The position numbers were made by a program, and so were the translations under genes. The notes beneath the pieces are model-generated. The model was given only the letters and a program-made list of their open reading frames with translations. It did no database searches and was not told the DNA's origin. Source: Haloarculaceae archaeon (GTDB taxonomy: Archaea; Halobacteriota; Halobacteria; Halobacteriales; Haloarculaceae). Taken from it: a stretch of DNA of 7,239 nt. The stretch spans positions 1-7,239 of the forward strand of contig JAHENO010000050.1 in the NCBI GenBank assembly GCA_018609945.1, written 5' to 3'. Below, piece by piece: positions 1 through 4,835 of the stretch (within the stretch, counting starts at the first letter, position 1; each line of letters begins with the position of its first letter).

Positions 1-30
1 ACCAGCGATATCTTCCGGGCGGTCACTCAT
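1..30 (-). CDS. N-terminal start of a gene running off the left edge
   Basis: Reading the minus strand, an ATG at 30-28 opens a frame of ten codons, MSDRPEDIAG, that stays open to the window edge. The acidic, Ser-Asp-rich start is typical of haloarchaeal proteins. A weak T-rich stretch on the minus strand around 55-61 lies about 28 bases upstream, the usual position of a TATA element for a leaderless transcript. The gene would be divergent from the lipoprotein gene at 189. Ten codons are too few to name a product, and the frame could be chance. Confidence 0.45.
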   Translation of the reverse strand, partial: MSDRPEDIAG

Positions 31-188
31 TGCGTAGTGCAGGGGCTCGACGGACAAAACGTCACCACTTCAGACTGCCGGGAGGAGCAGCCCGGTTCAC
101 CGCGTGTCGAGAGCCCTGTCACGTCACGCCATCCAGCGGCGCCCACACGACCACGTGGTTTGATGCGCCAGCAATCCTAACGGCTGCT

Positions 189-617
189 GTGTCCGATGAA
201 CCGCGGGTGGGTCGGCGACAGTGGCTCCGGTCGCTCGGTGTCGGAATAGCGGGCGGGACTGCAGGGTGTGCTGGCCGGGGTGGCGCGAACGACCGAACGG
301 CCGGAACGACTGACGACGCGCCGTGTGCCGACAGTTTCCGGGTGACGGAAGAGACGACACAGATCGGTCCGGGTACTGTTCCGCGCGTCGACGTCCGACT
401 GGAGAACACGGGCGAAAAGCCCATCGACTACGAACTGACCGTCATCTTCCAGCAGGGGACGTCACTGGGAATCGACGCCCGCACCGGTCGAAGCACGCTT
501 TCGGGAACGCTCGGGCCGGGCGAGACCGTCCGCAGGACCGCGACCGACGACGCCAGAGACATCCGGAACACCGACAGTTACGTCCTGAGCGTGTCGCTGT
601 CGTGCGGGCCCGGCTAG
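189..617 (+). CDS. Small Tat-exported lipoprotein of unknown function
   Basis: This is a predicted secreted, membrane-anchored protein of 142 residues with no known specific role. I chose the GTG at 189 because it puts a twin-arginine signal (R9-R10-Q-W-L) about ten residues from the N-terminus. That is followed by a short hydrophobic stretch and a lipobox-like T-A-G-C ending at Cys27, which would be lipid-modified. The frame is open further upstream to a TTG at 30, but that would bury the signal behind about 50 non-acidic residues. After a Thr/Asp/Gly-rich linker, residues 60-140 look like one beta-sandwich domain (R-V-D-V-R-L-E-N-T-G, later L-G-P-G-E-T). This resembles the FxLYD or CARDB-like extracellular domains common in haloarchaeal lipoproteins. 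Cys46 and Cys139 could form a disulfide. The Tat lipoprotein call is firm; the fold is inferred. Confidence 0.8.
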   Translation: MSDEPRVGRRQWLRSLGVGIAGGTAGCAGRGGANDRTAGTTDDAPCADSFRVTEETTQIGPGTVPRVDVRLENTGEKPIDYELTVIFQQGTSLGIDARTGRSTLSGTLGPGETVRRTATDDARDIRNTDSYVLSVSLSCGPG

Positions 618-746
618 CCGGTGCCACCGGGACCAGTTTCGGGGTCCCGTCGCCTCGACAGTCCAGCCACCAGCGGTGCGGCGCCGTGGCTGTATTCGAG
701 ACTACCCAGGAAAGCGACTCCCGTCAGTCGCGACAGCCACCGCAAG

Positions 747-755
747 CATTTATTT
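747..755 (+). promoter_or_regulatory. TATA-like box of the zinc-ribbon gene
   Basis: The AT-rich element catttattt stands out in GC-rich sequence and is centred about 31 bases before the ATG at 782. This is the spacing expected for a haloarchaeal leaderless transcript. A short perfect inverted repeat (gcgact at 714-719, agtcgc at 726-731, six-base loop) lies just upstream and could be an operator or a weak hairpin. Confidence 0.6.
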
Positions 756-781
756 GCTCACGCCGTACGCGTCCGACGACT

Positions 782-973
782 ATGGACGGCGAGTGTCTCG
801 GCTGTGGAACGGAGTTCGACTACAGCGACGGCGCGTGTCCGTCGTGTGGCTGGGATCCCGAGGAGTTCCGCGCGCGCGGTCGGCACGGACTGGCCAAACC
901 CGGACACGGCGAACCCGAAGACGGAGGCGGGAGCGGCCCGCCACCGGGGCCGGACAGCGTCGTCGGGTTCTGA
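782..973 (+). CDS. Small zinc-ribbon protein
   Basis: This 63-residue protein has one clear zinc-binding knuckle pair: C5-x-x-C8-G, then C19-x-x-C22-G-W, separated by a short acidic tyrosine-containing loop. This is the classic zinc-ribbon layout of many very small haloarchaeal proteins. The second half (residues 28-63) is a low-complexity Gly/Pro/Glu tail with no recognisable domain. The ATG at 782 fits the TATA box at 747-755. The stop codon lies only seven bases from that of the convergent DUF59 gene, so the two transcripts must overlap or share a termination zone. Small haloarchaeal zinc ribbons are thought to act in nucleic-acid or protein binding, but no specific role can be assigned. 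Confidence 0.8.
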   Translation: MDGECLGCGTEFDYSDGACPSCGWDPEEFRARGRHGLAKPGHGEPEDGGGSGPPPGPDSVVGF

Positions 974-980
974 CCGGGCG

Positions 981-1760
981 CTACGGGATGTGTTCGTCCG
1001 GGCTCAGCGGGGGGCGGTCTTCGTCCCGGCGGGCCTCGTTGAGCGCTTCGCAGACCGATCCCTGTCCGCCCATGTTGACCGTCGCGAGCCGGCACCGCTT
1101 CTGGACCAACTCGAACCGGTCGGGCGGAATGGGATCACACTCGGGCGTCCGGAACAGTTCCGGGTGGTCGTCGCCGGCCAGTCCCGTCTCGCGGGCTTTC
1201 TCCAAGTACGAGTCGATGGGCTCGGCCGGCACGGACACTCCCACCGACCGCCCGCGGACGAACGCGACCGCGGGGTCCTCAAGCCACAGGTCCGCGAACT
1301 CGAGGCTCGCGACCTGTTCGGGTTCGAGGCCCGCCTCGAGGAGCGCATCGACGGCCTCGTACTGGCGGGCGAGCCGGGCCTTGGCGTCCAGCGTCGCGCG
1401 CACCTCGGCGACGCCCCCGTCGGCGTCGGGAAAGACCTCCGCGAAGGCAAGCCCGTCGTTGATCCCCCGCGTGATTTCCGCCTCGTGCATGTGTTCGCGC
1501 AGTCGAATTCGTGTACGGGAGACCCCGGGCAGGGCCTCGACTTCCTCGCGGGCGTCGGTCGCCATCATCCAGGCGAAGGCCGGCGAACACCACGCCGTCG
1601 GGAGCGTGAAGGTGACACGGACCTGGCGTCCCTCGATGGCGATGTCGTCGATGTAGTCGAGTGCGACGATGGACTCGTCGAGTTCGGGATCGGTGACCCG
1701 GTCCAGACGCTCCCGGACCGCAGCTATCGACGGCGACCCCACGTCGGGTTCGGTCGACAT
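981..1760 (-). CDS. Long DUF59/MIP18-type metal or Fe-S assembly protein
   Basis: The protein has 259 residues. Residues 10-95 form a DUF59 (MIP18/PaaD-like) domain with the conserved D24-P25-E26 motif and Cys58 in the segment L-P-T-A-W-C-S-P. Such domains serve in iron-sulfur cluster assembly or metal loading of target enzymes. A further ~160 residues follow, ending in a conserved-looking segment V-N-M-G-G-Q-G-S-V-C (Cys237), so it is much longer than the roughly 100-residue stand-alone family members. From memory, this long form accompanies the amidohydrolase beside actinobacterial binuclear iron monooxygenase operons, where delivery of iron to the oxygenase is a plausible but unproven role. 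Its ATG overlaps the upstream amidohydrolase stop by one base (TGATG), implying a shared transcript and coupled translation. The domain call is firm; the target is unknown. Confidence 0.85.
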   Translation of the reverse strand: MSTEPDVGSPSIAAVRERLDRVTDPELDESIVALDYIDDIAIEGRQVRVTFTLPTAWCSPAFAWMMATDAREEVEALPGVSRTRIRLREHMHEAEITRGINDGLAFAEVFPDADGGVAEVRATLDAKARLARQYEAVDALLEAGLEPEQVASLEFADLWLEDPAVAFVRGRSVGVSVPAEPIDSYLEKARETGLAGDDHPELFRTPECDPIPPDRFELVQKRCRLATVNMGGQGSVCEALNEARRDEDRPPLSPDEHIP

Positions 1761-2818
1761 CAGTCGGCCGCCGCGTCCCCGGCGCCGTAGTGGCCCGCCA
1801 GCCCGAACTCCTCGGTGACGCCGTCGGACTGGAACGCCTGCTTTTTCGCCTCGATGTCGATGTCGTACAGTTCCGCGGCGTTTTCACCCATGATCTTTTT
1901 CATCACGTCCGTCGAGAGTTCGACGCCGTACTCGTCTCGCTGCTCGTCGGTCAGTTCGGCGTTCATCACCGTCTCGACGAGCCAGTCGGGGTTCCACAGG
2001 GCGTAGTCGGAGCCGAAGAGCAGGCGGTCCTCGCCGAGCCAGAAGAGGAGTTCGCCCATCACCTCGCCGAACTTCCGGGGCCGATGGACCGCCAGCGGCG
2101 CCGCAACCGCGAGCCCGCCGTAGACGTTCGGTTCCTGGGCGGCGATCCAGCAGAAGTCGTCGAGTCGCGGGAGGCCGACGTGTTCGACGACGAAATTCAG
2201 TTCCGGGAACGAACTCGCGGCGTCGTCGACGTCGGCCACGTCGAAGGCGTCGCGGTTCAGCGGCCGGATCGTCGGACCCTTGTGCGGGTGGATGTTCTCG
2301 ATGCCCAGTTCGGCACACTTCTCTAAGAACTCGAAGGCCGCCTCGGAGTCGAGCCGCCACCCCTTCGAGTCGTCCAGCCACTCGGCCGTGTACAGTTTGA
2401 CACCCTGGATGTCGTACTCCTCCTTTTGTCGTTCGAGTTCGCGCTTCCCGGCCTCGCCCTCGCGGGGGTCGAACCGCCCGTTGAGGACGAACCGCTCGGG
2501 ATACTGTTCGGCCAGTTCGGCGTTGTCGTCGATGGTGTTGAACCCGTCGTGGTAGAACTCGTGGAGGTAGGTGGGCTGGAAGATGCCCATGTCCACGGCC
2601 GCGTTCGAGAAGAGGTCCTCGGCCATCCGGTCGGAGCCGTACTGCCTGTACTCCTCCATCGACCACTGCTTGTCCTCCGGCGTGAATCCGGTGTGGTAGT
2701 CGTAGAAACACTGGATGAACTGCTCGCCTCCCTCGTGTTTCACGTTCTCCTTGCTGGCGTCCCACAGGTGGACGTGCGAGTCGATGACGAAGATTTCCTC
2801 GCCGTTCTGTTCGTACAT
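1760..2818 (-). CDS. Amidohydrolase-2 family metal-dependent hydrolase
   Basis: The product has 352 residues and a TIM-barrel amidohydrolase signature. It shows the N-terminal metal-binding H15-x-H17 (I-D-S-H-V-H-L-W), K141 in G-V-K-L-Y, H177 and H179 in I-H-P-H-K-G, E212-H213 in V-E-H-V-G-L-P-R, and the catalytic Asp271 in F-G-S-D-Y. These segments closely match, from memory, the amidohydrolase encoded next to mimABCD-type monooxygenases of mycobacteria and relatives. Its substrate there is, to my knowledge, not established; hydrolysis or decarboxylation of an oxidised intermediate is possible. About 30 residues after A-A-E-L-Y-D-I (from about 321) look like an extension beyond the usual end. 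The ATG at 2818 sits 30 bases from a good BRE/TATA pair at 2844-2860. The gene is first of a two-gene operon with the DUF59 gene. Confidence 0.9.
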   Translation of the reverse strand: MYEQNGEEIFVIDSHVHLWDASKENVKHEGGEQFIQCFYDYHTGFTPEDKQWSMEEYRQYGSDRMAEDLFSNAAVDMGIFQPTYLHEFYHDGFNTIDDNAELAEQYPERFVLNGRFDPREGEAGKRELERQKEEYDIQGVKLYTAEWLDDSKGWRLDSEAAFEFLEKCAELGIENIHPHKGPTIRPLNRDAFDVADVDDAASSFPELNFVVEHVGLPRLDDFCWIAAQEPNVYGGLAVAAPLAVHRPRKFGEVMGELLFWLGEDRLLFGSDYALWNPDWLVETVMNAELTDEQRDEYGVELSTDVMKKIMGENAAELYDIDIEAKKQAFQSDGVTEEFGLAGHYGAGDAAAD

Positions 2819-2843
2819 TGCGGTATGTTAGTAGGGAACATCG

Positions 2844-2860
2844 TTAATCATAGTTTCGCC
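2844..2860 (-). promoter_or_regulatory. BRE/TATA promoter of the amidohydrolase operon
   Basis: Read on the minus strand, GGCGAAAC is followed by TATGATTAA, a good haloarchaeal BRE plus TATA combination. The TATA centre near 2848 is 30 bases from the ATG at 2818, predicting a leaderless or nearly leaderless mRNA. The shared element at 2859-2875 lies directly upstream, where an activator contacting TFB would bind. Confidence 0.7.
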
Positions 2861-2875
2861 CATTAGTATAGGTCG
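2859..2875 (-). promoter_or_regulatory. Copy of the cluster's shared operator-like element (amidohydrolase promoter)
   Basis: The plus strand reads cccattagtataggtcg. The core AGTATAGGTCG at 2865-2875 matches the exact repeats at 3839-3883 in 9 of 11 positions. The wider 14-base frame at 2859-2872 matches the near-palindrome at 4703-4716 in 11 of 14 positions. It abuts the BRE of the amidohydrolase promoter and has the same orientation relative to its gene as the other copies. A role as an activator site is inferred. Confidence 0.5.
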
Positions 2876-2948
2876 GCCACTGCCGTTCAGTCCTGCCCAT
2901 AGATGGCTCTGGTCGGGATAGATCACAGAGAGTCGGGCCGCGGGAAGG

Positions 2949-3797
2949 CTAGAGCAGGAACTCGGCGAGGTGCTCCCGGTAGGCGTCGGGGCGATCCTCG
3001 GGGACCCAGTGGTTGGCCTCGTCGAGCGCGACGAGTTCGGCGTCGGGGATGTCCTCGGCCAGCCGCTGGGCCCACTGGACGGGCTGGAACTCGTCTTCGG
3101 CACCCCACAGCAGGAGCGTCTCCGCAGTGACGTCCGCGGGGTCTATCTCGGTCGTGTGGCTCGTGTTCGTCGCCGAGGCGTTCCGGACCAGGGAGGTGAC
3201 GGCGTCCGCGGACGCCCAGGGGGCTTTCATCCCGTCGAGGAACTCCTCGCTTGCGCCCTCGCCGTAGAGGGTGTCGCGCATCAGACCGTCGAGCATCCCC
3301 TGGAGTTCCTCGACGCTCGTCTCCCTGGCCGTCTCGGGGAGGCCGAGGTCGGTGATCGTCTTGATTGGCCACGAGTCGTAGGCGACCGAGTTCGACAGCA
3401 CCAGCTGATCGACCGCGTCCGGGTTGTGGGCGGCATACCGGAGGAAGACGCCGCCACCGAGGTCGTGGCCCACGAGGCTCACCTCGTCGATGCCGAGCGC
3501 GTCGAGCAGTCCCTCTATCGCGACTTCCTGGGCGCGGAGCGACCGGTCGAACCCGTCGTACATCGAGGAGTTGCCGTAGCCGACCATGTCGGGCGCGACG
3601 ACGCGACGCTCCCCTTCGATGGGGCCGATGACGTCCCGCCACAGGAACGAGTTCGTCGGAATCCCGTGGAGAAAGACGACCGGGTCGCCCGCACCGGCGT
3701 CGTAGTAGGCCACATCGAGGCTGTGTCCGTCGACCGTGACTGTCTCGCTGTCCTGTGTGTCGGTCCACTCGCCGTAGGTTGGCACGTGTGTCACCAC
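2949..3797 (-). CDS. Alpha/beta hydrolase with an aspartate nucleophile
   Basis: The protein has 282 residues and an alpha/beta-hydrolase fold. It shows the oxyanion-hole segment H44-G-I-P-T-N-S-F-L-W-R, the nucleophile elbow G110-H-D-L-G-G115 with Asp112 as nucleophile, the acid Asp235 in W-G-A-E-D-E-F, and the base His263 in A-N-H-W. An Asp nucleophile points to the epoxide hydrolase, haloalkane dehalogenase or fluoroacetate dehalogenase branch rather than to Ser esterases. The halide-binding Trp that follows the nucleophile in typical haloalkane dehalogenases is Leu113 here, so epoxide or related ester-intermediate chemistry is more likely. The substrate is unknown. The start is the GTG at 3797 (next codon also GTG): no in-frame ATG lies between it and an upstream stop. 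A copy of the shared regulatory element begins 35 bases upstream. The gene lies between the regulator and the amidohydrolase, same strand, with 130 bases to the latter, so it is probably transcribed separately. Confidence 0.88.
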   Translation of the reverse strand: MVTHVPTYGEWTDTQDSETVTVDGHSLDVAYYDAGAGDPVVFLHGIPTNSFLWRDVIGPIEGERRVVAPDMVGYGNSSMYDGFDRSLRAQEVAIEGLLDALGIDEVSLVGHDLGGGVFLRYAAHNPDAVDQLVLSNSVAYDSWPIKTITDLGLPETARETSVEELQGMLDGLMRDTLYGEGASEEFLDGMKAPWASADAVTSLVRNASATNTSHTTEIDPADVTAETLLLWGAEDEFQPVQWAQRLAEDIPDAELVALDEANHWVPEDRPDAYREHLAEFLL

Positions 3798-3832
3798 CCT
3801 ATCCCTGTCGGCCCACCCGGTAACGGCTGGTG

Positions 3833-3846
3833 CCTATCAGTATTGG
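3833..3846 (-). promoter_or_regulatory. Shared operator-like element before the hydrolase gene
   Basis: The plus strand reads cctatcagtattgg, matching ccaatgagtattgg at 4703-4716 in 12 of 14 positions. It ends 35 bases from the hydrolase GTG. No strong TATA box is visible; a weak GTTACC-like box on the minus strand near 3818-3826 is the best candidate. A poor TATA box next to strong upstream repeats would suit an activator-dependent promoter. Confidence 0.5.
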
Positions 3847-3889
3847 ACGCGGTAGAGTATTGGACGTGGTAAAGTATTGGACGCGGTGG
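3839..3889 (-). repeat. Three 17-base tandem repeats upstream of the hydrolase gene
   Basis: Three units in exact 17-base register start at 3839, 3856 and 3873: agtattggacgcggtag, agtattggacgtggtaa and agtattggacgcggtgg. The first 11 bases are identical in all three. They lie between the regulator's stop codon and the hydrolase's start, outside coding sequence. The core AGTATTGG also occurs upstream of the regulator, with a one-mismatch form (AGTATAGG) upstream of the amidohydrolase. This makes the array a likely binding-site cluster for a transcription factor rather than a chance repeat. Which protein binds is not shown by the sequence. Confidence 0.85.
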
Positions 3890-3898
3890 TGACGGTCT

Positions 3899-3916
3899 GC
3901 CGGAGCCGGCTCCGGC
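3899..3916. terminator. 18-base perfect GC palindrome, possible hairpin
   Basis: gccggagccggctccggc is a perfect self-complementary sequence 18 bases beyond the stop of the regulator gene on the minus strand. It could fold into a strong hairpin at the end of that transcript. No T-run follows on the minus strand, and archaeal termination usually depends on T-runs, so an operator role for a dimeric protein is equally possible. Confidence 0.35.
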
Positions 3917-3934
3917 GGTGGCCGGTCGGTGTCG

Positions 3935-4636
3935 CTATCGTCGTGTGTCTTCGAAGAGACACTCGACCATCGTGCTCTGAATCGCACGCATGTGCTGGCT
4001 GAACGTCGGCTGGGAGATACCGAGCGACTGGGCACACTCCTCGGCGGAACTCTCACGTGGCCACTCGAAGTACCCCCGGAGATACGCCGTCCGGAGCACC
4101 TCGATTTGCTTGTCCGTGAGTCGGTCGGTCAGCGTTCCCTTCACACCCCGTTCGCTCCGGACCGGGATCGACTCCGGCGCCTGACGCTGTGCGACCAGAT
4201 CCGACCCGCCGTGACGGGTCCGGAACGTCTCGACGACCGTCCGGACGTCGGCGTGTGCGGGGACGATCGCGACGACCCGCCCATCGCCCTCCGAGGCGGT
4301 CACCGTCCGCGTCACCGCCCCCGCGTCAGCCAGCGTCGTCGTCACGCACGACCCGGTGACGAGCAACTCCACCAGTCCACCGTCGGCCGTCTGCCTGACG
4401 ACCCGCGCCTCGGCAATCGCTGGCGTCTCCTCGGCCATCTCGACGACGCGGCCGGGCCGGGTCCCGTCGACGGCGAAGAACTCCAGTAACTCACTGCCCG
4501 AGCGGTGGACCAGGTGCTCCAGATGCAGACGACACGCGGCCCGCTCGGAGGCCCACACGAAGAAACACTCCTCGTCGTCGATCCTGAGTACGATCTCGGT
4601 CGCGGACGAACTCCCTGCGCGTTCCTGGATTGCCAT
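3935..4636 (-). CDS. Bat-type HTH-10 transcriptional regulator
   Basis: This is a 233-residue haloarchaeal regulator. Residues 170-228 form an HTH-10 domain like that of the bacterio-opsin activator Bat: L-T-D-K-Q-I-E-V-L-R-T-A-Y-L-R-G-Y-F at 173-190, followed by the recognition helix region L-G-I-S-Q-P-T-F-S-Q-H. The N-terminal ~160 residues match the general look of the GAF/HTH-associated sensor region of this family (beta-rich, with E-F-F-A-V-D-G in the middle), with no recognisable ligand site. I prefer the ATG at 4636 because the AT-rich box at 4661-4669 is 29 bases upstream; an in-frame ATG at 4663 would add nine residues. It is divergent from the alcohol dehydrogenase gene and heads the minus-strand genes. 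By position it is the best candidate to control the cluster, probably including its own gene. Confidence 0.88.
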   Translation of the reverse strand: MAIQERAGSSSATEIVLRIDDEECFFVWASERAACRLHLEHLVHRSGSELLEFFAVDGTRPGRVVEMAEETPAIAEARVVRQTADGGLVELLVTGSCVTTTLADAGAVTRTVTASEGDGRVVAIVPAHADVRTVVETFRTRHGGSDLVAQRQAPESIPVRSERGVKGTLTDRLTDKQIEVLRTAYLRGYFEWPRESSAEECAQSLGISQPTFSQHMRAIQSTMVECLFEDTRR

Positions 4637-4660
4637 GTCACACCATAACACCCCAGGACT

Positions 4661-4669
4661 CATAATTGT
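4661..4669 (-). promoter_or_regulatory. TATA-like box of the regulator gene
   Basis: Minus-strand ACAATTATG is the AT-richest stretch near the gene and is centred about 29 bases before the ATG at 4636, which supports that start. If the upstream ATG at 4663 were used instead, this box would overlap the start codon, and a weaker GGTTACG near 4683-4689 would have to act as TATA. Confidence 0.5.
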
Positions 4670-4702
4670 GCTCTAACACCGACGTAACCCGGTGGAGTCG
4701 AG

Positions 4703-4719
4703 CCAATGAGTATTGGCCG
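4703..4719. promoter_or_regulatory. Near-palindromic shared element in the regulator/dehydrogenase divergent region
   Basis: ccaatgagtattgg at 4703-4716 is an inverted repeat, CCAAT-N4-ATTGG, the best-formed copy of the cluster's shared element. The core AGTATTGGCCG at 4709-4719 differs in one base from the tandem repeats before the hydrolase. It lies about 38 bases upstream of the regulator's TATA box and about 97 from the dehydrogenase TATA box, so it more likely serves the regulator, though it could affect both. Confidence 0.6.
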
Positions 4720-4794
4720 AATCTTCATCATCGGGGCGCGTGAGAGACGAACGCAGAGGGGTGGCGAGCGCTCACCGAAGCGGTCTCCCACACC

Positions 4795-4810
4795 GGGAAA
4801 CGCTTTAATC
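4795..4810 (+). promoter_or_regulatory. BRE/TATA promoter of the alcohol dehydrogenase gene
   Basis: gggaaacg followed by ctttaatc is a strong haloarchaeal BRE plus TATA pair. The TATA centre near 4806 lies 30 bases before the ATG at 4836, predicting a leaderless transcript. Confidence 0.72.
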
Positions 4811-4822
4811 ACACCAGCATAA

Positions 4823-4835
4823 GGTATCACATACC
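4823..4835 (+). promoter_or_regulatory. Inverted repeat abutting the dehydrogenase start codon
   Basis: ggtatcacatacc (GGTAT-CAC-ATACC) is a perfect inverted repeat with a three-base spacer, ending on the base before the ATG. In a leaderless gene this covers the expected transcription start, a classic position for a repressor site. The half ACATACC also lies three bases before the amidohydrolase ATG on its own strand. Confidence 0.4.

Noticed and set aside
30..188. Upstream extension of the lipoprotein from a TTG at 30
   Set aside because: It would place the twin-arginine signal more than 50 residues inside the protein, the added residues are not haloarchaeal in composition, and it would overlap the upstream regions of both divergent genes.
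621..1790. Long open frame on the plus strand across the DUF59 gene
   Set aside because: It is antisense to a gene with clear DUF59 motifs, its translation is Arg/Pro/His-rich and unlike an acidic haloarchaeal protein, and it overlaps the zinc-ribbon gene in another frame.
2819..2948. A small gene or terminator between the hydrolase and the amidohydrolase
   Set aside because: Apart from the promoter and the shared element I see no start-codon-led acidic frame and no hairpin with a T-run.
2949..3797. Naming the hydrolase a haloalkane dehalogenase
   Set aside because: The Trp next to the nucleophile and the polar residue of the H-G-x-P motif that hold the halide are replaced, so only the broader Asp-nucleophile class is supported.
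2970..3872. 300-codon plus-strand frame opposite the alpha/beta hydrolase
   Set aside because: The minus strand carries a full catalytic triad and oxyanion motif. The plus frame has no recognisable domain and is the usual mirror of a GC-rich gene.
3839..3889. CRISPR array
   Set aside because: The 17-base repeats are directly adjacent with no spacers, only three units exist, and no cas gene is nearby. A binding-site array fits better.
4766..4773. gagcgctc palindrome in the regulator/dehydrogenase intergenic region
   Set aside because: It is only eight bases in GC-rich DNA, has no second copy near the other promoters, and is likely chance.
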